Below, piece after piece: positions 43,671-53,631 of a stretch of DNA of 64,000 nt. The position numbers and the translations under genes were made by a program. How positions within the stretch are numbered: the first letter of the stretch is position 1; each line of letters begins with the position of its first letter. The stretch spans positions 9,809,001 through 9,873,000 of the forward strand of contig NZ_CP095481.1 in the NCBI RefSeq assembly GCF_023023025.1. Reading direction: 5' to 3'. The DNA is from Amycolatopsis sp. WQ 127309 (lineage in GTDB: Bacteria; Actinomycetota; Actinomycetes; Mycobacteriales; Pseudonocardiaceae). The notes beneath the pieces were generated by a model, which was not told the origin of the DNA, ran no database searches, and saw only the letters and a list, made by a program, of their open reading frames with translations.

Positions 43671-46600
43671 TCACAGCTGACCTGCAACATCGTCACAGAG
43701 CCGGAATACCCGGCCTGGGTCGCGATCGAGCGTGAACGCGTCGAGGAAGAATGTCTTCTTGGCGCTGCCAATCTCGGCTTCCGCGAAAGCGGCTGCTTCA
43801 GCTAGCCTCACGTTCAGGAAAGTGCTCTCCGATGCCTCGAGTGGGTGCCGGACGACCAGGAGGAAGTCGCCGAGCTGCGGGTGCGTGAACCGGGCTGTGC
43901 CGGGAACGGTGGGAATCAGTGCCGCATCGTAGCCGTTCGACCAGTTACTCAGCGCTCGCACCTGGTCGGTAAGATCGAAATCAAGACGACCAGTTCGCAA
44001 CACCCCGAGCAGGTCGCGAGCCAGGCGCCAGTCAAGCAGCGCATGGTACGACATGTTCCCATAATCACGCAGGCATCGGTAACACGACGCGGTGCAAAGG
44101 TTCGCATGCGCTGGTTCTGCCAGGTGCACTAGATAGGCATCGACATCATCAAGCAGGGAGGACAATACAGCCGCGTCGCCGAGGTGGGTACTGAATCCTG
44201 CACCGTTCTCAAGCGCATCGGCGATGAATGCGAATGGCGCAGGCTCGCCGTTCGCCATACCCGCGAAGATGCCCGCCACGAGTTCAAGAGGTTCGATGTC
44301 CAGCTTCGCAGCTGCAACCTTACGCAGCAAAAATGCCAGTGAATACCAGGCAGCCCGCCTTCCGTCGGATGGGTCGACAGCACCGCTCGGTTGAAAAACT
44401 GACGTAAAATTGAGACGCAGGCCTTCAGCCGGCAGAGTGCCGTGTTCAGGGCCGAAGAAGAGGAAGTCGGTCGGCTGCACCGCGCCTAGCGCGACATCGA
44501 ACGGGTCGCCAGTCACTTCGTTTCGTCGAACCAGTTCCTTCTCGACTGCTTCAACCGAGACATACCCTCCCCAGGTGGCCCCTGCAGTTGAGGGCTGCGC
44601 AGCTGCCTGGAAGCGGAAGAGCCGGCCACCGTTGTCATTGATCACATAGCGTTGACCCGGCCCAGAGAAGGCCATGGCTGAGCCATGCGATTCATGACGC
44701 AACGCAGACATGTCGGCTCGCGCCCGTGCTGTCATCGCCCGCGGTGACCAGCTGAAGTTTCCATCGAAATCCCGTGGTCGTCCCCCAGCGCGGAAGCCCA
44801 GCGGCTCACGCAACGTAAATCGTGCAAATGTGTCAGGCGAGCCGCACTGCGGACAAATCGTGATGTCGCCGAGGTTGTCCGATGACAAAAATGAGCACGC
44901 ACGGCAGAGCGAGATGTCACGGCTAACGCCGAGCGGGTCGTCGGCTGACAGTCGCGGTGGACGTCCGACTCCTTCGAAGGCAGCGACACCAACGGAGGTG
45001 TAGACACGCCTGTCGCGGACAACCTCACCCATAGGCGCGAACTGGCTAACGGCCATCGCGAGATCGCGGTCAATGGTCATGGGGGGTGGCCACGGATACG
45101 ACGAGTTTGGCCGGCGGAGGTACAGGTAACGCACGCTCGTCGGGAAGCCGAACATCGGTAGTACACCGCGTTCAGCCAGCCGCTGGCTCAGCTCATCATC
45201 GCCTACCGTCGCCACCGCATCATCGATCAACCCAGGGAGCTTCGCGATACACTGATCGGCCAGCTCGACAGTGCGCGCTGCCAGCGTTGTTCGGTCGGCG
45301 ATCGCACGGGCTGCCCGCTCAACCGCCGTGCGGTTACGGGCGAGCCAGTCGACAAGGAGGGGGCGGACGGTCGGCCAATCCGCCACGAAGCCGAATGCGC
45401 CATGTGCGTTGGTGGTCCGGCCGAACGGCACGCCGGTCGCGTCGATCGCGTCGGCGACCTCCGGCATCGCCAGCCGGAGGGTCTCGCTATGCAGTGAACG
45501 CAGGAGGATCTCGGGACGGCTCATCGCGAGGTACGGCTCAGGCGTCGGGTCATTGGTGATGCGTTCGGGCGCGTCAAAGTAGTACTCGTCGTGGCTGCGA
45601 CCGCGGCAGACTGTCAGTGCCACTGCGACTGGCGTCCCGCGCCGACCGGCTCGACCGACCCGCTGCTGGTAGTTGAAACGGGTCGGCGGCATGTTGCCAA
45701 GCACCACGGCGGACAAGGCGCCGATGTCTACACCCGCCTCCATCGTGGTCGTGACGCTCAGTATGTCGATGCCGTCCGCAATCGGCACTTCAGGGTTCGC
45801 CCCGGATTCCAGGAACACCTCTTGAAACCGGGACTGGCGCTGTTGCGCGTCGCTCCGATCCGTCTGACCAGTCAGTTCTTCGCTATTGAGGCGGAAGCGG
45901 CCTGAGCCGGTAGTGGCGCGCCAGCCGTAGTAGTCCTCATCGACCACGTAGGTTGTCGGGTTGTCAGGCAACCTCATGCCACAGTAGGTGCAATGCGCGC
46001 AGCCACGCGTGAGGTGGCGCCGGTGACAGTTCGAGCACTTCCAAGCACACTCACCACCACGACGCAGTACGACGCGTGCCGGATCGATCAGGTAGTCGCG
46101 TACCGCGGCGCCGCACTGCTCGGCGAAGATCGGCGTCAGGTCGGCGACGGTCGGGCCGCCGGCCTGCTCGATCTTGCGCCAGAAGCGGTTCAGCTGACGG
46201 GGCGGGCTACCGGGCCGCGGATCGCGCATGCCGTCAAAGCGCCGCGTATCCGCCAGCACGCGGAGACTTGCCCGCGCATACGCGAGGTCGGCGCTCACTG
46301 GCTCGTCAATCGGACGCGTATCCGTTTCGAGAGCCAGCCAGCCCAGGCCAAGCGACTCGAAGTCGCGACCTGCCCCCGAGAAGAGGCCGCTCAAAATCTC
46401 GAGCATGAGCGACCGGTTAATCTCGGCCCGTAATTCACTCTGCTCCGGCGAGATGCCCGCTCGTGGCGTGACGGGTGTGGCATCCCAGTCATATAGCGTC
46501 GTCCAGCGCCGCTTTGGTTCACGGGATGTCTCCTGGAGGCTGGCGTGCGGCCCACCCGGATGCAGCCCGAGACTGAGCAGGACTTGGGCGATGGCCCCGG

Positions 46601-49142
46601 CGGTTGCCTCGAGCGTCGATCCGGCTGACAGGCGCCCGATCAGAGTCGGCTCGTCAGCGGGGTTTGTTCCCGGTCGGCCTTCCCAGATATTGCGGAGCTG
46701 ACCGAAAACGTTGGCGTCACGAGCTTCCAGACGGTCGATTGCCCCCCACGATTCGGCCGTCTTGGTGCTGTCGGCGACGTGTGCGCGTGCGAGGGCCAGA
46801 TCCGCTGACGGGTCGCTGGTGGCTGCCAGGTACTCGACCAGCAGTAATCGCAGCAGGTCCTGGTAGTGACGAAGCCCGAGGCCAGATGACAACTTCGCCG
46901 CGTCCTGCCGGCTATCGGTGAACAGGATGACCTTCCGGTCTTGCGCCGCTAGGTCGGCTGCCAGTTCTGTCGTCAGTACTTGATTGATCTTCTCGAAACC
47001 GCTACGCATGCCGCGGATCGGCGACCGTTGCGTCGCCGGATCGGTGTGCGAGAGACGGCGGCCATTCCGTCCGTATTCGATTGCCCAGTCATCCCCACAG
47101 TTGGGACAGCACGTGGGGAACGGGCTCACCGTTGCGGTATCGCGCTTCGGCCGGACCGCCGCATGGAACGTCCAACCTGTGTGGCCACCCGTTGTGCCGA
47201 CGTTGCGTACCTCGCCACTGGCCGGGTTCAGCGCGCTGCGGCGGAAGCTGAAGGTCACGTTGCCGCCGTCGCGGGTCCAACGCGTCGATTCGGGACCGTC
47301 GAGACCGTCAGCCGCGTTTGGCCAGTATACGAGATAGTTTGCGGCTGTCCGTTCCAGACGTACCTGATCGGGCAGTTTGGCCAGCTCGGGAACATCGCCG
47401 AGCAACAGGGTTCGCACGCTCGGACGCTGGGTGGCGCCTTCCGGTGTGAAGCCCCCGAGCAGGACGTCACCGCAGTTCTGGCAGTAGAGGAGTTCGAGGG
47501 CGCGCGCGCCGCAGCTGCACCGTGTAACCGGTTCGCTGAACAGTTGGCCGACCGCGCGTGGCTCGGCCCGGTCAGGTGCATGCGGGCACTTGGGGTCCGT
47601 GCACGCCCAGACACCAGGAACGTTGCGGAAGAAGTAGTGCGCCCGGACCTTGGGGTCCGCTTCAGCAGGTAGCTCTGCCATGCCGCGCAGCAGCTTCGTC
47701 AGTGCTTCGTCTCGTTCAACTTGGGAAGTGTCCGGGAAAATGCGTGCCGCCAGCGCCGGCAGGGTCTTCGCCATTAATACGTCTTCGTCGTTCTTCCCGG
47801 TATCGACGAACGCGCGACGCACCGAGTCCATCAGGCCGCGTTCCCGAGCGTAGGTAGCTCCATCTACGGGTTCGGCGGCACGGATAGCAATGACATCGGC
47901 GGTGGTACCGGCCGGAGCGGTCAATGGCATGGCGAGGCTACCGCCGACGAACTCGAACGATGCTGCATCGACGCCGAAGAATTCTTCGAGGTATGACTGG
48001 TCACGTTTCGCGTCGATCGATGCTGACGCCGCCAGGATGCGTAGCTTCTCCGGGCGGTCTGTTAGGCCCAGCCGCTTCTTCAGGTTGCGCAGCAGGTAGG
48101 CGACCTCGGTGCCAGCGGTGCCGCGGTACATGTGCAGCTCGTCAATCACCAACGTGAACCGGTGCGAGGGATCGGCATCGAGCCAGGCCCGGGTCGAGTC
48201 GAAGAAGTGCTCATCCCGCTCGCGGAGCAACATCACGTTGAGCATCGAGTAGTTGGTGACGAGGACATCCGGCGGCGCATCCGCCATGTCCCAGCGTGAA
48301 CGCATCTCGGCACCGTCGAGCCGCGGTACGAAGTAGCGGACGTCGTCTTTTCGGGTCGACTCCGCAATGGCGGCTGCTCGGGTGGCCCGCTGCTCAGTGT
48401 CATTCAGGACTTGTTGCAGCCGCTTGACTGTAAGGTCGCTAGTTCGAGAACCGGTGACAGGTGTCGCGCCGGTATAACGGCCAAAGAAGAAGCGATGGCC
48501 GCGACGATTGACGTCGAGCCAGGTACGGACGGCGTCGCTGTCGAGCGCTCGCCTCATGCGCATAAGCTGGTCATCGACCAGGGCATTCATCGGGTAGAGG
48601 ATGAGCGCTCGAACCGCGGCGGGGCGTCCTGTTTCTCCTTTACGCTGCGACCGGAAACCGGCACCGGTCGTGCGCCACCACGGGATGAGCGCCGCTGGAC
48701 CGCCCGTCCAACTGCGTGATTCCTCGAGCAGCGACGCGAGGATGGGGAGCAAGAAGGATTCCGTCTTACCGGAGCCGGTGCCGGCGGTGATCACCATGTT
48801 GCGGCCAGGTTTGAGTCCAGCCTTGAGCGCTCTCTCTTGGTGCCCATAGAGCGGACGTCCAGGTGGGATCAGTCCGGCGCCGGCGAACGCGCCGAGTTCC
48901 CTGGCGCCGTTGCAAGCCGCGACGGACTCGGCGAGCGTGCGGGGGGCGGTTACGTATTCGGGCCTGAGCTCGATGAGCGGGTTGCGGTACACCCCGTTGT
49001 CACGATCGAACAGTTGGCGCCGTTCCGCCTGAAGGCGTTCGTCACGTAGCCCGAACGGAGTGTCATAATAACGGAAGTAGGCCTCACGTAGCCGCTCGAA
49101 CGTGCCAGTGACGTCCAATCCGCGGGGTGCGGGTGTTGACAT
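43671..49142 (-). CDS. Giant DEAD/DEAH helicase with DUF1998, DruE-like
   Basis: An 1823-aa protein. The ATG at 49142 follows GGAGGG. The N-terminal helicase has LYGHQERAL (Q-motif-like), Walker A TAGTGSGKTESF near 145, LILYPMNALVDDQ, a DELH box in LVIDELHMYRG and ILAASASID. Four Cys clusters follow (CTDPKCPHA, YCQNCGD, TCCPNCGDD, and CSNC...CTYCG). The helicase C-terminal domain shows SVTTTMEAGVDIG and NYQQRVGRAGRRG. A fifth Cys pair (CRACS...CPQCG) precedes the DUF1998 end with CTASCYRCLRDYGN. Such proteins are the motors of Druantia (DruE), DISARM (DrmA/B) and Dpd. Together with two uncharacterised upstream genes, Druantia type II is the closest architecture I know; that is an inference. 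Confidence 0.85.
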   Translation of the reverse strand: MSTPAPRGLDVTGTFERLREAYFRYYDTPFGLRDERLQAERRQLFDRDNGVYRNPLIELRPEYVTAPRTLAESVAACNGARELGAFAGAGLIPPGRPLYGHQERALKAGLKPGRNMVITAGTGSGKTESFLLPILASLLEESRSWTGGPAALIPWWRTTGAGFRSQRKGETGRPAAVRALILYPMNALVDDQLMRMRRALDSDAVRTWLDVNRRGHRFFFGRYTGATPVTGSRTSDLTVKRLQQVLNDTEQRATRAAAIAESTRKDDVRYFVPRLDGAEMRSRWDMADAPPDVLVTNYSMLNVMLLRERDEHFFDSTRAWLDADPSHRFTLVIDELHMYRGTAGTEVAYLLRNLKKRLGLTDRPEKLRILAASASIDAKRDQSYLEEFFGVDAASFEFVGGSLAMPLTAPAGTTADVIAIRAAEPVDGATYARERGLMDSVRRAFVDTGKNDEDVLMAKTLPALAARIFPDTSQVERDEALTKLLRGMAELPAEADPKVRAHYFFRNVPGVWACTDPKCPHAPDRAEPRAVGQLFSEPVTRCSCGARALELLYCQNCGDVLLGGFTPEGATQRPSVRTLLLGDVPELAKLPDQVRLERTAANYLVYWPNAADGLDGPESTRWTRDGGNVTFSFRRSALNPASGEVRNVGTTGGHTGWTFHAAVRPKRDTATVSPFPTCCPNCGDDWAIEYGRNGRRLSHTDPATQRSPIRGMRSGFEKINQVLTTELAADLAAQDRKVILFTDSRQDAAKLSSGLGLRHYQDLLRLLLVEYLAATSDPSADLALARAHVADSTKTAESWGAIDRLEARDANVFGQLRNIWEGRPGTNPADEPTLIGRLSAGSTLEATAGAIAQVLLSLGLHPGGPHASLQETSREPKRRWTTLYDWDATPVTPRAGISPEQSELRAEINRSLMLEILSGLFSGAGRDFESLGLGWLALETDTRPIDEPVSADLAYARASLRVLADTRRFDGMRDPRPGSPPRQLNRFWRKIEQAGGPTVADLTPIFAEQCGAAVRDYLIDPARVVLRRGGECAWKCSNCHRRHLTRGCAHCTYCGMRLPDNPTTYVVDEDYYGWRATTGSGRFRLNSEELTGQTDRSDAQQRQSRFQEVFLESGANPEVPIADGIDILSVTTTMEAGVDIGALSAVVLGNMPPTRFNYQQRVGRAGRRGTPVAVALTVCRGRSHDEYYFDAPERITNDPTPEPYLAMSRPEILLRSLHSETLRLAMPEVADAIDATGVPFGRTTNAHGAFGFVADWPTVRPLLVDWLARNRTAVERAARAIADRTTLAARTVELADQCIAKLPGLIDDAVATVGDDELSQRLAERGVLPMFGFPTSVRYLYLRRPNSSYPWPPPMTIDRDLAMAVSQFAPMGEVVRDRRVYTSVGVAAFEGVGRPPRLSADDPLGVSRDISLCRACSFLSSDNLGDITICPQCGSPDTFARFTLREPLGFRAGGRPRDFDGNFSWSPRAMTARARADMSALRHESHGSAMAFSGPGQRYVINDNGGRLFRFQAAAQPSTAGATWGGYVSVEAVEKELVRRNEVTGDPFDVALGAVQPTDFLFFGPEHGTLPAEGLRLNFTSVFQPSGAVDPSDGRRAAWYSLAFLLRKVAAAKLDIEPLELVAGIFAGMANGEPAPFAFIADALENGAGFSTHLGDAAVLSSLLDDVDAYLVHLAEPAHANLCTASCYRCLRDYGNMSYHALLDWRLARDLLGVLRTGRLDFDLTDQVRALSNWSNGYDAALIPTVPGTARFTHPQLGDFLLVVRHPLEASESTFLNVRLAEAAAFAEAEIGSAKKTFFLDAFTLDRDPGRVFRLCDDVAGQL

Positions 49143-49161
49143 CTGCCCTCCAAGCATGCAG

Positions 49162-50085
49162 TCAATCGATGACCGAGACGAGCTGGCGGACTGATCTCGC
49201 CGCCAGATCCGCCACCGGCAAGGGAACGTTCGTGTAGATCGCGGTCCGGGCGGTATTGCCAAACTGCGTCGGCAGTCCGCTGCACAGCACCAGCGCCCTG
49301 GCTTGCAAGGGCGGCAGCGGCGCGCCTTGGTCGATGAACATGGTGCCGATGTCGGCGCTGTTCGATCGGCGCTCACGTCGCCAGCGGATGACCTGTTCGT
49401 GCCGTTCGGCTAGTGCCCACCAGATGCCTGGCGCGTGGTCGGTACGCAGCCATTGACTACCGACCCGGTAGCGGTATTGCTGCCGCCCGTTCACGAGGAA
49501 GCGGCAGAGTCCGTCACCATCGGGTGTGCCCCGGACGAAGGAGACGCCGCCGACACTCCCAGCGGCAAGATGCTCAACCGGTGTATCCCAGGCAGGTGGC
49601 CCGGCCGGTTCGCCTAGTTGCACCTGTGGCAAGCGTTCGGCGATCCCCCGTGCTACACACCCGACGTAGCTCACGCCGACGGCATTCAGCGATGCGCCTA
49701 GTTCGGCCAGCGATTCGGTCTGGATGTAGACCGTCGACGGGGCTGGAAGCCAGACTGGATCGTTTGTCGCAGGCTCAGCAACTGAGACCGCGAACTCAGT
49801 TCCGAGCTGGTCGACGAAGTCGAGCGGGCGCCGTCCGGCCAGCACAACAGTGCCGTCACCGGCTGGAATGAGCGTCGCAACGGCAGGTGCGATCGCCCAG
49901 CGGCCGCCTTCCCAGTCCACCTCGGCGTGACCGAGCGCGGATACGTCACGCAGCCAACGTCCTGATGCCGCTTTGCCCGGATTGAAGTTGGCGGTCCGTG
50001 CCAGCCAGGTTATGCGTTGCCGCAGGTCCCGGATATCGCCCGAGCCGGTCTCACTCATCCATGCCAGCATCGTGTCAGCGAGCAC
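49162..50085 (-). CDS. Uncharacterised defence-linked protein, DruG-like position
   Basis: A 307-aa soluble protein without recognisable catalytic motif. The first third is helical (DIRDLRQRITWLARTANFN, a winged-helix-like region), then beta-rich. The C-terminal part has QLVNGRQQ-type RFLVNGRQQYRYRVGSQWLR and LQARALVLCSGLPTQFG. The GTG at 50085 overlaps the stop of the preceding gene by 11 bases, and only 19 bases separate its stop from the helicase start. The three are therefore one transcription unit and probably one complex. It fits, by size and order, the second accessory gene of a type II Druantia-like set, but I cannot confirm homology. Confidence 0.7.
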   Translation of the reverse strand: MLADTMLAWMSETGSGDIRDLRQRITWLARTANFNPGKAASGRWLRDVSALGHAEVDWEGGRWAIAPAVATLIPAGDGTVVLAGRRPLDFVDQLGTEFAVSVAEPATNDPVWLPAPSTVYIQTESLAELGASLNAVGVSYVGCVARGIAERLPQVQLGEPAGPPAWDTPVEHLAAGSVGGVSFVRGTPDGDGLCRFLVNGRQQYRYRVGSQWLRTDHAPGIWWALAERHEQVIRWRRERRSNSADIGTMFIDQGAPLPPLQARALVLCSGLPTQFGNTARTAIYTNVPLPVADLAARSVRQLVSVID

Positions 50086-52168
50086 GGCATCGCTCCCATG
50101 CTCGGACGTAGAAGTGCCACAGTGGGCTCAGCGACCGGGCACTGACGCTCAGCTCCGCCCATAGCGTACGATCACTATCTGTCAAGCTGCGGAAAGCTGG
50201 CTCTGCACCCCTAAGCTTGATGACCGACCAGCCCGCGGCGCGCTTCTGCGCCAGCCACACGGCCGGGTTCGGCGGTACCTCGAAGTAGGAGAAGACCAGT
50301 CCCGGCAGGTTGGGCGGCGGCGGGTCACTGATCTTGTTCATCCTGCCGTCGGCACCGATGAGGACAGTCATCACTGAGCCACGCCGTGCCAGCACCGGGC
50401 GGTCGGCTTCCATGCCTCGAACGTGTGCGCCACACATCTCTGCCGTGTTTGCCACTCCGCTGCACAGGACGCCGTCAACCCACCCAATGCTTCCGACGTC
50501 TGGCACCTCGCGGTCATCCATCGATTCGCGTTCGACGACGAAGGTCAAGGTCTCTTCGTCGGTTTCGACGGTGTGCTCGCCGGATTCCATGCCGCCGCGG
50601 AACCCGGACAATGGGATTGGGAACAGCGATGCGCGCAGGCGGCTGGATATCCCGTCCAAGCCGACGTCGACAGTGCGTGTCTCGTCGCTCACTGGAAGTA
50701 GGAGATCAGGCTCACCCCCGGCCAGGTAGATGTTGGAAGCGACCCTCCGGTCGATAGGCAGTCCGTTGATGAGGCGGGGCCGGACGGCAGTCCCGCGGTG
50801 GAGCCCTGCCGTAACCGCACCGGGCATCGTCGCGAGCGCGGTGTCGAGGCGCTCATGATCGGAGAAGACTACGCGGGTATAGATACAGAATCCGCTGCCG
50901 AGCAGCTTCGCAGTGAACACCGGATCTAGCTGGCGCCACCCGACGTCTGCGGCAGCGTGAAGCACCTGGCTCACCGTGGGCGCCACGTCGGCAGTCGCGA
51001 CCAAAACGTGCTCTTCAAAGGGCTGGACCGAGTCGACCGACATCCAGCCACCAGCGTCGGCATTACCGATCAGGACAAGCACCTTCGCCGGCTCGAATTC
51101 GGCGACGCATCGTTGGCCGCGAACGAAGAGTCCGGATGCCAGATCTGAGCTTTGAACCGACGGTATGCCTTCCACGCGGTACATAGTGCTGTGAGGATCG
51201 ATGGTTACTAGTGCCTCGAATGGCTGCCCGTCGCGGGTCCCTGTGAGCACATCGCCTGCAATATCTCGGACAGCGGGAATGACCCACCACGTGCGGACCT
51301 CGTCCAGATCGATAGCCAGCCGCAGGTTGAGATGACGGAGTCCTTCCCGTGTCACGATTCGGCCGTCCCAGGAGATTGCCAGATCTGTCAGAAGCGGGCC
51401 GAGGATCGGCAGTACGTCTTCGTCGCGCAGCGAGCTGACAAACCGGTCAGTTAAGCCGTGGCCGCGGCGAGTGACCCAGCGACGCAGCATCCTCAGCAGT
51501 GATTCGGTGCTTGGTACGCCCGCCGGCTTCAGACGTGCCGCTGAGAAGAAACGGGTCAGCGCCGCCCGGTCACTTTGACGAACTAGCGTCTGCGACAGCG
51601 GATAGCCGATGCGTGACTCGTTGGCGACACCAGACCGAATGGTTGACGTGCCGAATGCTCCCTGCTGTTCGTCCAGCCAGCTATCAAGCTGTTCCCACAT
51701 CTTGGCCACATCGAGGAACGCGCCGCCGTTGCGGAGCGCTGTCAGGACGCGGCTCACGGCGTCCTCGCTACTCGAATCCTGGAGCAGAATATCGGCGAGT
51801 CGCTTGTAGTAAGCATTGCGTCGAGCGCTCGCGTCCGTTCGCATCTCAGATGCGGCCAGCACGCTCAGAGCAAGAATCGGCAGCGTAGGAGGTGGCTGGT
51901 AGCGTGGCCCGCTGCACCACACCTCTTGAAGCTGCCGAGTACGAGCGAACATGCCCGAGCCACGCTCGACATCCACAAGACTCCGTACCGCCGCGGCCAG
52001 GGACCGTGCACCGTCCTCGCCTGGCGCGGCCAGCCGCTGCAACTCGTCGCGATCGACGAAAAGAACTACCGGTTCGTTCCCCCGACCTGCGAAAAACAAC
52101 TGCGCCAGCCGCGTCTGCCACCGAGAGTAGGCGTCCAGCTGAACCGGCTGCAAACTCACGTCGGTCAC
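50075..52168 (-). CDS. Uncharacterised defence-linked protein, DruF-like position
   Basis: A 697-aa protein opening the helicase operon. The N-terminal segment (SRWQTRLAQLFFAGRGNEPV, then VLFVDRDELQRL) is followed by helical text and, from about 280, alternating beta-rich blocks (ARLINGL-type RPRLINGLPIDRRVASNIY, DLLLPVSDETRTVDVGLDG). No Walker, nuclease or methylase motif was seen. A GTG start at 52168 is accepted although the ribosome site is weak. Co-transcribed with the 307-aa gene and the giant helicase, it presumably recognises DNA or organises the complex. It occupies the place of DruF in the order F-G-E. Function is unknown. Confidence 0.7.
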   Translation of the reverse strand: MTDVSLQPVQLDAYSRWQTRLAQLFFAGRGNEPVVLFVDRDELQRLAAPGEDGARSLAAAVRSLVDVERGSGMFARTRQLQEVWCSGPRYQPPPTLPILALSVLAASEMRTDASARRNAYYKRLADILLQDSSSEDAVSRVLTALRNGGAFLDVAKMWEQLDSWLDEQQGAFGTSTIRSGVANESRIGYPLSQTLVRQSDRAALTRFFSAARLKPAGVPSTESLLRMLRRWVTRRGHGLTDRFVSSLRDEDVLPILGPLLTDLAISWDGRIVTREGLRHLNLRLAIDLDEVRTWWVIPAVRDIAGDVLTGTRDGQPFEALVTIDPHSTMYRVEGIPSVQSSDLASGLFVRGQRCVAEFEPAKVLVLIGNADAGGWMSVDSVQPFEEHVLVATADVAPTVSQVLHAAADVGWRQLDPVFTAKLLGSGFCIYTRVVFSDHERLDTALATMPGAVTAGLHRGTAVRPRLINGLPIDRRVASNIYLAGGEPDLLLPVSDETRTVDVGLDGISSRLRASLFPIPLSGFRGGMESGEHTVETDEETLTFVVERESMDDREVPDVGSIGWVDGVLCSGVANTAEMCGAHVRGMEADRPVLARRGSVMTVLIGADGRMNKISDPPPPNLPGLVFSYFEVPPNPAVWLAQKRAAGWSVIKLRGAEPAFRSLTDSDRTLWAELSVSARSLSPLWHFYVRAWERCRAR

Positions 52169-52665
52169 ACCAGGGACAGCCAGGACGGCTCTAGAAGGCT
52201 GGTCGCCGCTCTACTGCCACGGCCTGCCAGTCCTCTACCTAGTCGACGTAGTGCAATCGCCGTCTGAGGCCAGCAGGTGCGCACGGGTCGGTCTCCTATC
52301 TGACGAGTTGCTCCACGTTGAGCCTTCAGCGGCTAGTCGATCACAACCACTCGCGAGTTACAGACTCCTTGATATCGATTTGGAGTCGGGCAGGCAGACC
52401 AGCGGACAAGGCGTGCTCCTTGAAGTTCCCTGGCTGGTTAGCCCCTTCATCCTCAGTCGCCCTCCACCTCGTGGCGCCGGCGATACTGAGCGCGATCGGG
52501 GCGTTCCCGTCTCGCCCTGAGGTTGGGCCTGCCCGCATCAGAAGATCGGCCGCTACACGGTTGGGACGACTCTGGGCGTTGGCTTGCGAGACCCATCGGA
52601 AGAAGTTGCAGGCTTATGACGGAAATCAGATCATCCGACAGGGCCAAGCCGGCTAAGAAGGAACC
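52169..52665. other. Divergent promoter region between helicase operon and NaeI-like gene
   Basis: A 497-bp gap. A plus-strand frame ending at 52656 (THRKKLQAYDGNQIIRQGQ) could be the tail of a lost upstream gene, for example a partner of the endonuclease, but is too short to identify. No operator palindrome of note was found. Confidence 0.45.
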
Positions 52666-53595
52666 GTGACCAAGACCCCGTTACCCGGCCCCGGCGACCT
52701 GTGCCAGCCAGACCCCCGCAAGGCCGGGCTACGGCTAGCGCACCCCGTCGTTGCTCCCGCGGACGACGCGGAGCTGCAACAGGTCTACGGGTGGCTGAAG
52801 TTCCGGCCGATCACCCACCTCCTGCGCGGCGCGGTCGACAACGCCGTCCGTTACGTTTTGGATGGCGCTCGGACCTGGCGGTTCGACCTCATGAGCGACG
52901 AAGTCGACTCCGACGAACGCTCATCGGTGGGCACCAAGCTGCAGTACCATGTGATCGAGTCTCTGGGTCTGAGGAAAGAGCCCCCGCTCGACACGACCAT
53001 CATGGACATCCCGGTCGAGATCAAGGGTACGGTCCGGCAAACTTGGATGATCCCGCGCGAAGGACAGTGCGAGATCACGCTGATGATCCAGATCGACGCC
53101 CGCCAGCACCGCTTCCGTGCGCTTCTCATGCGCGCCCACCGGGCATGGCTCACCGGGAAGCAGGGAAACCGGGACCTGAAACGTTCGCCACGTGCCGACG
53201 CAGTCAGTCAATACGCGCTCGAAATCGCACCCTGGACCGACCTCCCGCCCGAGCCGCTGCGCAAGCTGACACCCGATCAGCTGCGAGTCGTCTTCGGCCG
53301 GGACGGTATGCGCAAACGCCTGATCGCATTGTTCGGCTACCTGCGCGAAGAGGTTATCCCCCGGACGACGATCACCACCGTGGGCGCCGGCCTAGGCGAT
53401 CCACTCAAGCGGGCACGCGAAGCCAAGCCAGACGTCCTCAAAGACCATGACCTGGTCGTGCTGGTCGGGACCTGGCAGTCAGACCTCGACGCCGCAGCGA
53501 AGCTCGGCTACGACATCAAGAACGAAGCCTGGGTCGCAGTACCACGGGAAAAACTCGCGGGGCTAGGCCTCAGCCCAGAAGACTTCAGACACTGA
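52666..53595 (+). CDS. NaeI-family type II restriction endonuclease
   Basis: A 309-aa protein. The N-terminal endonuclease half matches NaeI in order: SVGTKLQYHVIESLGL, an acidic residue in PLDTTIMD, the core IPVEIKGTVRQTWMIPRE (NaeI VQVDCKF...GAWMLPPE, so E-x-K replaces D-x-K), then GNRDLKRSPRADA (NaeI ANRDLKRRLTPEG). The C-terminal half corresponds to the topoisomerase-like DNA-binding domain that makes NaeI cut after binding two sites (IPRTTITTVGAGLGDPLKRA). GTG start after AAGAAGGA. NaeI recognises GCCGGC; this relative may too. No protecting cytosine methyltransferase occurs in the window, which is unusual for an intact nuclease gene. Confidence 0.8.
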   Translation: MTKTPLPGPGDLCQPDPRKAGLRLAHPVVAPADDAELQQVYGWLKFRPITHLLRGAVDNAVRYVLDGARTWRFDLMSDEVDSDERSSVGTKLQYHVIESLGLRKEPPLDTTIMDIPVEIKGTVRQTWMIPREGQCEITLMIQIDARQHRFRALLMRAHRAWLTGKQGNRDLKRSPRADAVSQYALEIAPWTDLPPEPLRKLTPDQLRVVFGRDGMRKRLIALFGYLREEVIPRTTITTVGAGLGDPLKRAREAKPDVLKDHDLVVLVGTWQSDLDAAAKLGYDIKNEAWVAVPREKLAGLGLSPEDFRH

Positions 53596-53631
53596 GCACT
53601 TTCCGGGTAAGGGCTGGGTGACTGTGCGTGA

